Source: Chitinophaga sp. CF418
GTDB lineage: Bacteria; Bacteroidota; Bacteroidia; Chitinophagales; Chitinophagaceae
Direction of reading: 5' to 3'
Assembly: GCF_900142925.1 (NCBI RefSeq)
Contig: NZ_FRCN01000012.1
Location: 62,001-126,000, forward strand
Length of the DNA stretch: 64,000 bases
Below are positions 1 through 8,603 of the stretch, one piece after another. The notes under the pieces are model-generated. The model was not told where the DNA came from. It did not search any database and was given only the letters and a program-made list of their open reading frames with translations. Every line of letters begins with the position of its first letter. The first letter of the stretch is position 1. The position numbers were made by a program, and so were the translations under genes.

Positions 1-823
1 GCTGAAAATCCACGTCGTCAATATAAATACCATACTGCAGACGTGCAAGGTGCTGGTCCCTCAGGTTCCATGTTTTACGGATCTTCGTATCCCTGTTCAC
101 ACCGGCAGGCAATACCACACCGGGAAGATAGGCCGTATCCGCCGCCGGTGATACCAATGCATGATTAAATGAAATACCGGAGATAGCCCTGTACAGGTAA
201 ACAAGATCTATTTTGCCTGCATTCGTAGCAGCATCCGTTGCATTATAGACTGCCATATCTGCAATAGAGATGTAACAGGCGTCTCCATTCTTCACCGGCA
301 GATCGAGTACCATATCCATATTGGAAATGGTATATGGCCCCATCACATAAGAAACCGTCTCCCCGTTACTACTCTTAGCCGAGAATGTGAACTTCACCTG
401 TTTCCCCTGCGCAGCTTTGGGTATCACATAATAGTACCTCAGCGTTACCGCATTGGTGTCTTTCGTAAATGCGACCTTAGTAAGAGGTCCCTCATTCACA
501 GAAGGATCGCCGATAGGAATGCCTACATCCTCCCCACTGCCATTTGTATAATAAGACTTATTCTCCAGGTAAGTAGCGGCATCTCCTGCAATTGAAGCTT
601 CCACCTGCGCAGATACAATCTTACCTCTTGTGGCAGGAAGTGCTATCGCATAGGCAAACTCGATCTTCAGACCTGCCACATTAGGTCCCAGCGTTCTTTT
701 GATACAATCGTTCTGCAACTCATTCTTAGGTACCGGAACAGTGTATTTGTCATCCTTGCACGCTGCCATTGAAAAGCAGAGCAGGAAGAACCATAAAGTA
801 TATCCCAAATATTTAGCGTTCAT
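1..823 (-). CDS. DUF4466-type surface lipoprotein of a PUL, partial at the window edge
   Basis: The start codon is at 821-823 and the reading frame stays open to base 1, so about 274 residues of the N-terminal part are visible and the C-terminus lies outside. The protein opens with a short lipoprotein signal ending in a lipobox (FSMAAC) followed by KDDK, as expected for an outer-membrane lipoprotein. The body contains YYTNGSGEDVG, a VNEGPL motif and NACYISIADMAVYN-like text (here DACYISIADMAVYN). I recognise these as the DUF4466 family found beside SusC/SusD pairs in Bacteroidota. It is the fourth gene of a co-directional minus-strand set (SusC, SusD, small lipoprotein, this gene), 24 bp after the small lipoprotein. 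The molecular role is unknown, and a surface glycan-binding function is inferred from context only. Confidence 0.75.
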   Translation of the reverse strand, partial: MNAKYLGYTLWFFLLCFSMAACKDDKYTVPVPKNELQNDCIKRTLGPNVAGLKIEFAYAIALPATRGKIVSAQVEASIAGDAATYLENKSYYTNGSGEDVGIPIGDPSVNEGPLTKVAFTKDTNAVTLRYYYVIPKAAQGKQVKFTFSAKSSNGETVSYVMGPYTISNMDMVLDLPVKNGDACYISIADMAVYNATDAATNAGKIDLVYLYRAISGISFNHALVSPAADTAYLPGVVLPAGVNRDTKIRKTWNLRDQHLARLQYGIYIDDVDFQ

Positions 824-847
824 AAAAAGCATGTTTAAATGTAAATA

Positions 848-1255
848 CTACCTTGGCTGTACAGCTACGATCACCTTATAGGTCTTCCTTACCTTCCTGT
901 TGCCGGAAATTACTGTATATGTCCTGGGATTTGCCAGGTCAGAAAAATCAGTGAAGCCGGTGATCTTCGGATCCAGTTTGGCGTCTGTAACCAGCGTAAA
1001 CTGCGGGTACAGATTCTTCAGGTCTGTACCAAAAAACACTGTGACATTGACAGTACAGGCTACCGTATCTATCACGGCATTCTTGGTGCGCACCGTCTGG
1101 AAATCGGAGCCCAGCAGTTCAAAATTGCTGACATAACATTCCGCCCGGGAAGTGATCAGCAGGCCGTCTTCATCAATAGGATCATCTTTCCTGCAGCCCA
1201 TCCAGCCCAAAGCGCTGAGGAGCAGTAATAAGGTTATAGTGGAATATCTTTTCAT
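848..1255 (-). CDS. small surface lipoprotein (beta-sandwich-like), downstream of SusD
   Basis: 135 residues. An N-terminal signal with lipobox LGWMGC is followed by RKDDPIDEDG, an acidic post-cysteine stretch typical of surface-exposed Bacteroidota lipoproteins. The rest looks like a single beta-sandwich with an ending of the type seen in DUF5018/BACON-like modules (TYTVISGNRKVRKTYKVIV). It follows SusD by 26 bp and precedes the DUF4466-type gene by 24 bp, so the four genes are probably one transcript. The family assignment is tentative. A glycan-capture accessory role is inferred from position alone. Confidence 0.6.
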   Translation of the reverse strand: MKRYSTITLLLLLSALGWMGCRKDDPIDEDGLLITSRAECYVSNFELLGSDFQTVRTKNAVIDTVACTVNVTVFFGTDLKNLYPQFTLVTDAKLDPKITGFTDFSDLANPRTYTVISGNRKVRKTYKVIVAVQPR

Positions 1256-1281
1256 CGCGTTGATTTTAATAGGTTAGGTAA

Positions 1282-3123
1282 TTACAGCCAGGGCGTATTC
1301 TGCGTCAGATTAGGGTTCCTGTTACGCTCTCCCGGCGGGATCCTGAAAATGTAACATTGCTGGTATTCCCGCTCAGACGTATTCTGGAAATAACGGGACA
1401 TCTGTCCGCCATACGTATCAATGCGCCATACGCCATTACCATAAGGAGGATTCCATACCCTTTCGATCGCTCTCCACCTGCGGAGGTCAAATGAACGTTG
1501 CCCCTCTCCGAACAGCTCTACAATGCGCTCCTGTTCAATAGCGCTGAAAAATGCCTCTTTACTGGCTGTTTTATCTGCTGTCAGCGGCGGGAGGTTCCCA
1601 CGGTGGCGAACCCTGTTGACCAGTGCTATGGCATCTGCCTGCGGGCCATTTATGGCATTCGTGGCTTCCGCATACATCAGGTAAACATCCGCCAGGCGCA
1701 TTACAGGATAGCTATAAGTACCATCGCTGCGGCCCAGGCCTGCGGTATTACGGAGAAACTTACGCAGCACATAACCGGAATTACAGCCGTCAGTATTGTA
1801 GCTGGTGTACTGAACGCCATTGATGGTAACAGGCTGATTCCAGGTCTTGTAAATGAATGGTACCCATCCGGTCGATTTCAGGGAGATCATTCCTACACTC
1901 ACTTCATAATCCCACATAATGGACGACTTCATCCTGTAATCGCGGTTAGCATAGCTTTGGGGATTTATAGCCGAATTAAGGGCAGTTCTTGCACCGGGAG
2001 CAGTTGGGCTCATGGGAATCAGTTTGTCTGCAAAATCGCCTGTAATGGTCGATTGATACCTGTCTGCAATCTCATAACGGGGTGACACCCAACACTGGGA
2101 ACCTTCATGGGAACGGCCGGCTACGTCACGCATCAGTTCTTCTCCCTGGTTGGTGCCTGTACCGCCATGCGTAAAGGCCATGATCATTTCAGCATCACCG
2201 TTGGCTACTGCCGTAAACAGGTAATAATAGTTCGGCAGTTTATCAGCTTTCCCCAGTTCATCACATTCACCCGGTTCACCGCCCCTGAAGAGTGTAAGGC
2301 CGTATTCATTAACGACTTTACTAAAATCATCCGCGGCGGCCTTATAAGCGAGGTTTCCTGCACCTTCATCCGGTGTGAAGGTATCCAGCTCAGGCCAGCC
2401 GAATTTGTTCCAGCAGGCCCAGTACAATTGTACTTTACCACGAAAAGCCAGTGCTGCCGGTTTCGAGGCACGGCCATACTCCTGCGCCTTTGCCGGCAGT
2501 TTATCAAAAGCATAGGTAAGGTCTGCAATAATAGAATCTTTCACCTGCGCCAGCGGCGTGCGGGTTTGGTTGGCCACTTCCGCATTGTTATATATCACGT
2601 GGTCAATATAAGGTACGTCCCCCCACATGGAGATCAGGCGGAAGTAGACCATTGCCCTGAGCAGACGGGCTTCTCCCACTATTCTTTCCAGTTGAGGCAC
2701 TGAAGTTTCACTGGCTGTCGGCAGCATCTTCCTGACATTCTCAATCACATAGTTGGCACGGTGTACACCACCGTAGAGACGCTCATACATTTTATCAAAG
2801 TTGTCGCCATAACCCGAAGGACTATAATCACCTCCATTATAGGCATCCCCTTTTTGCAGGTTGCCGCTTGTAGTACTGGTGCCGCGGGTCCTGATATATT
2901 CTCCCTGTCCGTCGAAATAGTAATCACGGTCAAAGAGTGGCCTGATATCAGCATAGGCGCCCATCAGGGCATAGGTTGCATCGGCCTCTGTTTTCCAGAA
3001 AGAAGCAGTTCCCAACTCAGTGGTCGGCTCCCTGTTCAGCAGGTCTTTCATACAGCTGCTGCTAAAGAAAGCCCAAAGACACAACATACCGGCGAAATAT
3101 ATTTTAACAGTTGCTTGTTTCAT
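1282..3123 (-). CDS. SusD/RagB-family outer-membrane nutrient-binding lipoprotein
   Basis: About 613 residues from the chosen ATG at 3123 (MKQATVKIYF); another in-frame ATG two codons upstream at 3129 is possible. The signal ends in a lipobox (FSSSC) followed by MKDLLNREP. The N-terminal SusD helices are recognisable (TELGTASFWKTEADATYAL), as is the TPR-like QLERIVGEARLLRAMVYFRL segment near residue 150. The C-terminal SusD signature is present (VMRLADVYLMYAEATN, then IEQERIVELFGEGQRSFDLR). SusD lipoproteins cap the SusC barrel and select the oligomer to import. The gene starts 12 bp after the SusC stop, so the two are co-transcribed. The substrate cannot be read from the sequence, and no glycosidase of this PUL lies inside the window. 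Confidence 0.93.
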   Translation of the reverse strand: MKQATVKIYFAGMLCLWAFFSSSCMKDLLNREPTTELGTASFWKTEADATYALMGAYADIRPLFDRDYYFDGQGEYIRTRGTSTTSGNLQKGDAYNGGDYSPSGYGDNFDKMYERLYGGVHRANYVIENVRKMLPTASETSVPQLERIVGEARLLRAMVYFRLISMWGDVPYIDHVIYNNAEVANQTRTPLAQVKDSIIADLTYAFDKLPAKAQEYGRASKPAALAFRGKVQLYWACWNKFGWPELDTFTPDEGAGNLAYKAAADDFSKVVNEYGLTLFRGGEPGECDELGKADKLPNYYYLFTAVANGDAEMIMAFTHGGTGTNQGEELMRDVAGRSHEGSQCWVSPRYEIADRYQSTITGDFADKLIPMSPTAPGARTALNSAINPQSYANRDYRMKSSIMWDYEVSVGMISLKSTGWVPFIYKTWNQPVTINGVQYTSYNTDGCNSGYVLRKFLRNTAGLGRSDGTYSYPVMRLADVYLMYAEATNAINGPQADAIALVNRVRHRGNLPPLTADKTASKEAFFSAIEQERIVELFGEGQRSFDLRRWRAIERVWNPPYGNGVWRIDTYGGQMSRYFQNTSEREYQQCYIFRIPPGERNRNPNLTQNTPWL

Positions 3124-3134
3124 GATCATTACAT

Positions 3135-6100
3135 TTATAAACTCATGTTTAGACCCACCGCATAAGATCTGTTCAGCGGATAGGCATTACTTCTGTTTCC
3201 CGTCAGCTCAGGATCAAGTCCGCGGAAAGAGGTGATAGTGGCAACATTCTCAGTCGCACAATAAATGCGGAAGCTGCCAATGCCTATCCTCTCCAGCAAC
3301 TTCTTAGGGAAGCTGTAGCTCAGCATAATATTCTTAAAGCGGATATAACTGAGATCATCCAGCCAGAAACTGGTCTCCGCTCTGTTGTTACTACCACCCA
3401 GACGGGGCCATTCACCGTCGCGGTTTTCCACCGACCATGGGTTATTCCAGTGATTCCAGCTCGAAGCATAACGCTGTAAACCGAAGTTGATATTGTTGTA
3501 GTTGTTGATCCAGAAATCTTTACGTCCGGTTGCACCTGTTATCAGGAAAGACAGGTCAATTCCTTTCCATGAAAAGCTGGTATTCAGCGCCGCCATAGTG
3601 GTAGGCCTGTCACGCTGCACATTCGGATACGCCTTCATATCATTACCATCAATACGACCATCGCCATTCAGGTCCTTGCGGATAATGTCTCCGGGTGATG
3701 CACCTTGTGGCGTGTGACTATATACATCCTGCCAGGTCTGCGCAATACCCACATCCTCGTATGAGTACAGGAAATGATAAGGCATGTCCAGGAATACCCA
3801 TCCCCTGCCTAAGAACTCATTCCATTTCTCGAGTGTAGTGGTATTGTAGGAAGCATTAAAATTCAGACCATACTTCAGCTCTCCAATCTTATCCGACCAG
3901 CCGAGATTGAGCTCAACACCCCGGTTACGCAGATCACCGATGTTCTTACGCGGCGCATTATATGCGCCTGTCAGCAGGATAGACATTTCCGACGGACGGT
4001 TCATACCTGTAGTCAGACGATTGTAGTAATCCAGCTCTGTCGTCAGGCGATTGTCAAAGAAGCCCAGGTCCAAACCAATATTCAGCACTTTGGTAGATTC
4101 CCATGACAGGTCCGTATTCACCATCTTCTGGTTAACAAAACCTTTCACGATCGTGCCGTCTATCATATAATTACTTGCCGCCAGTGTACCCTGTTGTTCA
4201 TAACGGCCCACACCACTGTTATTACCTAAGCCGCCATAAGAAACGCGGAGTTTACCATTACTGAGAAAACGCTTCGTGAAAGCACTGATGAATTGCTCTT
4301 CCGTAAAGCGCCAGCCTAAAGCAGCTGAGGGGAAAAAGCCATATTGATGTCCCGGCAGGAAACGGGAAGAGCCGTCATAACGGAAGTTCGCTTCAAACAG
4401 GTACCTGCCAAAGGCGGTATAGTTCACACGACCAATATAAGAGCGAAGGCCTTCTGTACTGGAGTTTCCTCCGGTAGACTGTATATCCGTCAGTGCTGCA
4501 TCTACTTCATGTAAGGTGGGGTACAACCTGTCATTGCGTGAAGTACCCTGGTAACGGTCGTACCAGAATTCCTCACTATATACGCCCAGGAGGTTGAGTT
4601 CATGATTGGAACCAAAGCTGTGCTGATAGGTCAGGCGACCGTTCAGCATTGTCTTATAACCGGTATTGGTATAGTTACCCACTCCGGCATTTTCACCGAC
4701 ATATACACGGCTGCCGAAGGTACCTGTCTGGAAGTTGAAAGAGCGGTTGGGAATACTGGCGTTCCAGCGGAACTGGTTGTAGTAGTTCAGCGTATAATCC
4801 ACCCGTCCTGTAAGCCCTTTTATAGGTTCCCAATCCAGATATGCCATTGCATTCGCCTCCTGCCTGTTCTGGCGGTTCAGCATATTCTGGTAGACGGTAT
4901 AGGGATTATATGCCTGCGGATCTTCATTATAAGCCATTACGCCCCCATAGTATCCCGTCAGCGGATCGTAAGGCGTAATACCTGCGATGGCATATTGCAG
5001 GTCAAAACCGGCAGTATTAGTGGCGTCATCATCGGTATAACCATCTGCCAGGGCATAGGTATACTTGGACCAGTTGCCGTTGAAACGCAAACCGGCATTT
5101 ACGTTCTTACGCAGTTTATTATCATAGTTGAAGCGTGCATTGTATCGTTTGTAGTCGTTGTTGATTTGCAGGCCCTTTTCATTCATAACACCTGCGGAAA
5201 TGAAGAAGTTGGAGTTCTCTGTTCCACCCGATGCAGAAAGATTATAGTTCCGGAGACTACCGTTACGCATGATAACGTCCCACCAGTCTGTATTGGGATA
5301 GCGTAGCGGGTCTACCATGCTCATCGCCATCCACTGATCTATAGTACCATCTTTAAAAGTATAATACTCCCTGAGGGTGTTCACCGCCGCCGCACGCTGA
5401 TGTAAGGTCAGCGCCCGCGCGTAGTCAGCCATAAAATCATATGAGCGGGTAGGCACTTCAACACTATAGCCACCAGAGAGACTGATCACAGTTTTCCTTT
5501 GTCCTTTCCCCGACTTCGTGGTGATGAGGATTACCCCGTTCGCCGCCCTGGAGCCATAAACAGAAGCAGAAGTAGCATCTTTCAGTATAGAGATGGTCTC
5601 AATATCGGTCATGTTAATGCGGTTGATGTCCACATCGGGCATACCGTCCACCACTACCAGCGGACTCGCATTATTAACGGTACCCAATCCACGGATGATC
5701 AGGCTCGCGGCATTGTTGCCCGCCATCCCGGAAGATTGCGTCACTGCCAGCCCCGGCGCAAGGCCAGACAAGGCGGAAGAAGTATTGGGCAATGCTCTGC
5801 TGGTGATTTTCTCATCCATCTTCACGACAGAAACGGAGCCTACAAGGTTCACTTTCTTTTGGGTGCCATATCCCACTACCACCACTTCACCCAAAGCTTT
5901 CTGATCAGGTTCAAGTACAATGTTGAATTTAGCCTGACCTGAAAACGGAATTTCTTTTTTCTGAAATCCCATGGAGGAAAAGACAAGTGTACCCTTACTG
6001 GTAGTTACGCGCAGGGTATAGTAACCGCCTTCATTGGTGACAGCACCGGAAGAAGTACCCTGCAGTGATACACTGACGCCGGGTAATGGTTGTTGATTTG

Positions 6101-6308
6101 CATCTGTAACCCGCCCGTTGATGATTCTTTGCTGTGTGGTGTCCTGAAAACAGCTCGCAATAGGCGTTGATAAATTGGTTGCTGCAGCATTTGTAAATGA
6201 TCCTGCTGAAAGGAGGAGAACAGGCAGAATAGTTCTGGCATGAAGCCATCGTCCCCCCAGTCCCGTTGGGAGTAAATGATTAGTCATAACGTTGGTATTT
6301 AAAGACAA
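3135..6308 (-). CDS. SusC/RagA-family TonB-dependent outer-membrane transporter
   Basis: 1057 residues; a second in-frame ATG at 6287 (MTNHLLPTG) is an equally plausible start. After the signal peptide comes a CarboxypepD_reg-like beta-sandwich (about residues 60-140: RIINGRVTDANQQPLPGVSV). The TonB-box/plug region follows (EVVVVGYGTQKKVNLVGSV, then SPLVVVDGMPDVDINRIN and SVYGSRAANGVILITTK), and then a long barrel ending in a SusC-type terminal strand (YAVGLNMSL). No STN domain is present, so it is not a sigma-signalling transducer. A calcium-site-like DLNGDGRIDGND loop sits in the barrel, as in many SusC proteins. It imports oligosaccharides or peptides across the outer membrane together with the downstream SusD. 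The upstream leader is unusually long and repeat-rich. Confidence 0.93.
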   Translation of the reverse strand: MSLNTNVMTNHLLPTGLGGRWLHARTILPVLLLSAGSFTNAAATNLSTPIASCFQDTTQQRIINGRVTDANQQPLPGVSVSLQGTSSGAVTNEGGYYTLRVTTSKGTLVFSSMGFQKKEIPFSGQAKFNIVLEPDQKALGEVVVVGYGTQKKVNLVGSVSVVKMDEKITSRALPNTSSALSGLAPGLAVTQSSGMAGNNAASLIIRGLGTVNNASPLVVVDGMPDVDINRINMTDIETISILKDATSASVYGSRAANGVILITTKSGKGQRKTVISLSGGYSVEVPTRSYDFMADYARALTLHQRAAAVNTLREYYTFKDGTIDQWMAMSMVDPLRYPNTDWWDVIMRNGSLRNYNLSASGGTENSNFFISAGVMNEKGLQINNDYKRYNARFNYDNKLRKNVNAGLRFNGNWSKYTYALADGYTDDDATNTAGFDLQYAIAGITPYDPLTGYYGGVMAYNEDPQAYNPYTVYQNMLNRQNRQEANAMAYLDWEPIKGLTGRVDYTLNYYNQFRWNASIPNRSFNFQTGTFGSRVYVGENAGVGNYTNTGYKTMLNGRLTYQHSFGSNHELNLLGVYSEEFWYDRYQGTSRNDRLYPTLHEVDAALTDIQSTGGNSSTEGLRSYIGRVNYTAFGRYLFEANFRYDGSSRFLPGHQYGFFPSAALGWRFTEEQFISAFTKRFLSNGKLRVSYGGLGNNSGVGRYEQQGTLAASNYMIDGTIVKGFVNQKMVNTDLSWESTKVLNIGLDLGFFDNRLTTELDYYNRLTTGMNRPSEMSILLTGAYNAPRKNIGDLRNRGVELNLGWSDKIGELKYGLNFNASYNTTTLEKWNEFLGRGWVFLDMPYHFLYSYEDVGIAQTWQDVYSHTPQGASPGDIIRKDLNGDGRIDGNDMKAYPNVQRDRPTTMAALNTSFSWKGIDLSFLITGATGRKDFWINNYNNINFGLQRYASSWNHWNNPWSVENRDGEWPRLGGSNNRAETSFWLDDLSYIRFKNIMLSYSFPKKLLERIGIGSFRIYCATENVATITSFRGLDPELTGNRSNAYPLNRSYAVGLNMSL

Positions 6309-6486
6309 TAAAAGGCTTGTGCCGTGTGCTACGGCATATAAGACAATAAAAGGCCCCTGCCGTGTTTTACCGGCATGTCATCACAGTTGTCCGTTTCCGG
6401 AATACAAACGTTTACATCCTAAGAGCTGCTGATAACAATTTTGTCGAGTGAATTTGTCATACGTGGAAAGATTTTAAACGTCCGAT
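6302..6486. repeat. 185-bp tandem repeat, copy 1 (SusC leader)
   Basis: This segment and 6487-6672 are diverged direct copies with a 185-bp period. Shared landmarks in order are AAGACAATAA, a GCCGT...ACGGC stem, a second AAGACAATAA unit, TACCGGCATGTCATCAC, a palindrome around CAAACGTTTG, AGCTGCTGATAAC, and GTCATACGTGGAAAGATTTTAAA. Differences are scattered point changes, so this is an old duplication. Copy 1 reaches the first codons of the SusC gene. Confidence 0.85.
6400..6419. promoter_or_regulatory. LacI/PurR-like operator palindrome in repeat copy 1 (degenerate)
   Basis: Reads GAATACAAACGTTTACATCC, the copy-1 counterpart of the perfect palindrome at 6586-6605. The central CAAACGTTT with a CG dyad is the hallmark of LacI/PurR-family operators. 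Binding is an inference; no LacI-type regulator gene is in the window. Confidence 0.4.
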
Positions 6487-6672
6487 AAGACAATAAAGGG
6501 ATTGCGCCGTATTCTACCGGCATATAAGACAAAAAAAGGCCTTTGCCGTGCTTTACCGGCATGTCATCACAATAGTGCGCATCAGGAATGCAAACGTTTG
6601 CATTCTAGGAGCTGCTGATAACGGTTTTGTTAAGTGAATTTGTCATACGTGGAAAGATTTTAAATGTCCGAT
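6487..6672. repeat. 185-bp tandem repeat, copy 2
   Basis: Second copy of the tandem repeat described at 6302. It carries the better-preserved 20-bp perfect palindrome (6586-6605, core TGCAAACGTTTGCA). Within both copies a shorter 38-39 nt unit beginning AAGACAA is itself duplicated, with units starting at 6302, 6340, 6487 and 6526. Each unit includes a GC-rich inverted repeat (CCGGTA/TGCCG or ACGGC/GCCGT type). Confidence 0.85.
6586..6605. promoter_or_regulatory. Perfect 20-bp palindrome resembling a LacI/PurR-family operator
   Basis: The 20 bp read identically on both strands, with core TGCAAACGTTTGCA. The PurR consensus (ACGCAAACGTTTGCGT) and many LacI-family sites share this CG-centred core. 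It lies downstream of the predicted SusC promoter (6727-6760, minus strand), where a repressor could block elongation. Confidence 0.5.
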
Positions 6673-6726
6673 TTAGATTTGGTTCAAAAGGGAATAACTC
6701 TTCTACAGAAATATAGTTCGTCAATA

Positions 6727-6760
6727 CAAATGTAATAAAAAGGCAATCGATTGCAGCAAA
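6727..6760 (-). promoter_or_regulatory. Predicted Bacteroidota promoter of the SusC operon
   Basis: On the minus strand a TTTG element (plus-strand CAAA, 6757-6760) is followed after 22 nt by TACATTTG (plus-strand CAAATGTA, 6727-6734), matching the TAnnTTTG -7 consensus. The transcript would have a leader of about 400 nt containing both 185-bp repeats. The rest of 6673-7263 shows no gene I can support. Confidence 0.5.
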
Positions 6761-7263
6761 AATATTGAAATGCTTTTATAATAATTATTAATCCGGTCCT
6801 TCCCTCCTTTCGGGATCCATAAGTAATTATGTTACAATCAGTTCGGGCGACTAAAAATTATCCCTGGTTTTGTATAAGGCTGCAGCGGCCGGCCGGGAAA
6901 GCGCCCTTACTTCAAACCGGCTGCAACATACATATCCCTGACTGTTTCGCCTGTCATAATATTTTATGTCACATCTACGTACAAACGCCTCTATTCAGTA
7001 CGCAGGAATGAAGCATTTATTATTACTACGGATAAAAAAAATGCAAATGCTTCCTGCCACAACTTTCGGATGAAAACCTACAAAAAAAGATGTCGGCTCA
7101 AATCCTTATCCTGGCGCACTCAATCATCATTCCGTTATGATCTTCTCCGCCGCCATAAGCGTTGTGCTCACATCTGCCATTTGCTGCATTTTGTTATTGC
7201 CATATATCCCGGTATCCGGACAGGAAAGTCCTGTTGTTAAAACGCCGTGTGGATATATCCGTG

Positions 7264-7292
7264 GTATACACTCCTGTAGAAGTATACACTCC
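7264..7292. repeat. Pair of 11-bp direct repeats upstream of the hydrolase gene
   Basis: GTATACACTCC occurs at 7264-7274 and again at 7282-7292, an 18-bp period. Such close direct repeats could bind a regulator of the hydrolase gene starting at 7444. No other feature was found between 7293 and 7443. Confidence 0.35.
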
Positions 7293-7443
7293 CCGTTTAA
7301 ATAGTTGGCATACCTCCTGTAACCGGTACAGCAGCGCCCGTTTTGAACAGCTCAGTTTGACCTGTCTTCCCCTCAGAATTGGCCTGTTTGCCACCCCTGC
7401 TATTAAATACCGCGCCGTAAGTTTGCGGCAAATAATTTCATCA

Positions 7444-8283
7444 ATGCGACTAAAGTCACTGATCATAATATTCTTCCTTATTGTAACGCACTTACACATG
7501 AATGCACAACACGAACAGACAGGACACTATGCCGCAGTAAACGGCCTGAATATGTACTATGAGATCCATGGCAAGGGTATGCCCCTGGTATTAATTCATG
7601 GCGGAGGCTCTACCATAGCATCCAACTATGGCCGTATTCTGCCCGATCTGGCCAAAACCCATCAGGTCATTGCTGTAGAGTTACAGGCACATGGACATAC
7701 GAAGGACATCGACCGTCCCTTAAGTTTTGAACAGGATGCAGACGATGTGGCCGCATTACTGAAACAGCTGCATGTTGAAAAAGCGGATATCATGGGCTTC
7801 AGCAACGGAGCCACCACGACGCTGCAGATCGCTATCCGTTATCCCGGGCTGGTGAATAAAATTATACTCGCCTCCACCCTTTACAAAAGGGAAGGCATGC
7901 AGCCCGGTTTCTTTGAAGGCATGGAACATGCCACCTTCGATCAGATGCCACAACCACTGAAGGAGGCCTTCCTGAAAGCCAATCCTGACCCCAAAGGACT
8001 GGATGCCAGTTTCCACCGGGATGTGGCCAGAATGGTTGCCTTTAAAGATATCAGTGATGAGTTGATCAAAAAAATCCAGGTGCCTGCATTGGTAATCAAT
8101 GGCGATGCAGAGGTAATAAAGGCAGAACATGCCTTCAGTCTATCACGCACATTACCACACGCGCAGCTGGCAATATTGCCTGGTGGGCATGGCGATTATA
8201 TCGGGGAGATCTGTGCTCCGGACAGGGACAGTAAAATACCGGATCTTGTAGTGGCGATGATAGAAAAATTCCTGAGAAATTAG
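7444..8283 (+). CDS. Secreted alpha/beta-fold hydrolase
   Basis: The frame is open from 7162, but I choose the ATG at 7444. It begins a clear signal peptide (MRLKSLIIIFFLIVTHLHM, cleavage near NAQ), and the upstream part does not look like protein. The 279-residue product has the alpha/beta hydrolase landmarks: oxyanion loop HGGGS at about residue 52, nucleophile elbow GFSNG with Ser120, an acid candidate in INGDAEV, and the catalytic His249 in PGGHGD. Length and order fit single-domain esterase/lipase-like or C-C hydrolases. It stands alone between divergent neighbours, so substrate and pathway are not indicated. An exported periplasmic enzyme is inferred from the signal peptide. Confidence 0.8.
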   Translation: MRLKSLIIIFFLIVTHLHMNAQHEQTGHYAAVNGLNMYYEIHGKGMPLVLIHGGGSTIASNYGRILPDLAKTHQVIAVELQAHGHTKDIDRPLSFEQDADDVAALLKQLHVEKADIMGFSNGATTTLQIAIRYPGLVNKIILASTLYKREGMQPGFFEGMEHATFDQMPQPLKEAFLKANPDPKGLDASFHRDVARMVAFKDISDELIKKIQVPALVINGDAEVIKAEHAFSLSRTLPHAQLAILPGGHGDYIGEICAPDRDSKIPDLVVAMIEKFLRN

Positions 8284-8304
8284 CCCCCGGAGAACGGTAT
8301 ATAC

Positions 8305-8354
8305 CCGCGGCATTGAGCTCCGGCGGCGTTGTGTATGTAGCGCGGGCTTAAACC
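8305..8354 (+). repeat. Degenerate copy of the TTTAGCTCCG / TGTAGC dispersed repeat
   Basis: Compared with the repeats at 32883-33205, this stretch keeps the order GCATTgAGCTCCG, GTGTaTGTAGC, CGGG and AACC with several changes. It is probably a decayed member of the same dispersed family. It lies just after the hydrolase stop. Confidence 0.45.
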
Positions 8355-8378
8355 AGAAAATTAGAGCTAAACAAAAAA

Positions 8379-8402
8379 AAGCCGGTAAGAAATTACCGGC
8401 TT
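8379..8402 (-). terminator. Intrinsic terminator of the sigma/FecR operon (minus strand)
   Basis: A perfect 10-bp stem (AAGCCGGTAA / TTACCGGCTT) closes a 4-nt loop. Read on the minus strand it is followed by a run of T residues (plus-strand A-run 8373-8380). It is about 200 bp downstream of the FecR stop. It may also act weakly for the plus-strand hydrolase gene. The stretch 8403-8603 otherwise holds no gene I can support. Confidence 0.7.
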
Positions 8403-8603
8403 ACTACTTGACTAGCTAAAAAGGTTAACAATTCTGGATGGTGCAAATGATTGTCTATCTGGGAACATACCAATAGTCATTTTGAGGGTAACTCTTGACT
8501 CATTAGTATCTGGGGTTCATAGGACGATAAATAAAAACTAACCAACTTTAATATTATATAGCACCTTAACTATCGCATATAGGATCGTTTATAATACTTC
8601 AGA

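Noticed and set aside
1498..2703. Long plus-strand open frames opposite the first SusD gene (195 and 198 residues)
   Set aside because: They are antisense to a clear SusD gene and have no recognisable motifs or start context.
7162..7443. Upstream extension of the hydrolase reading frame
   Set aside because: The 94 added residues look random and precede a clear signal peptide starting at 7444, so the later start is preferred.
7194..7499. 101-residue minus-strand frame upstream of the hydrolase
   Set aside because: No family is recognised and it overlaps the signal-peptide region of the hydrolase; at most a decayed relic.
8412..8480. 22-residue minus-strand peptide frame just before the FecR terminator
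   Set aside because: Start and stop are present, but there is no signal, homology or ribosome-binding context to support it.
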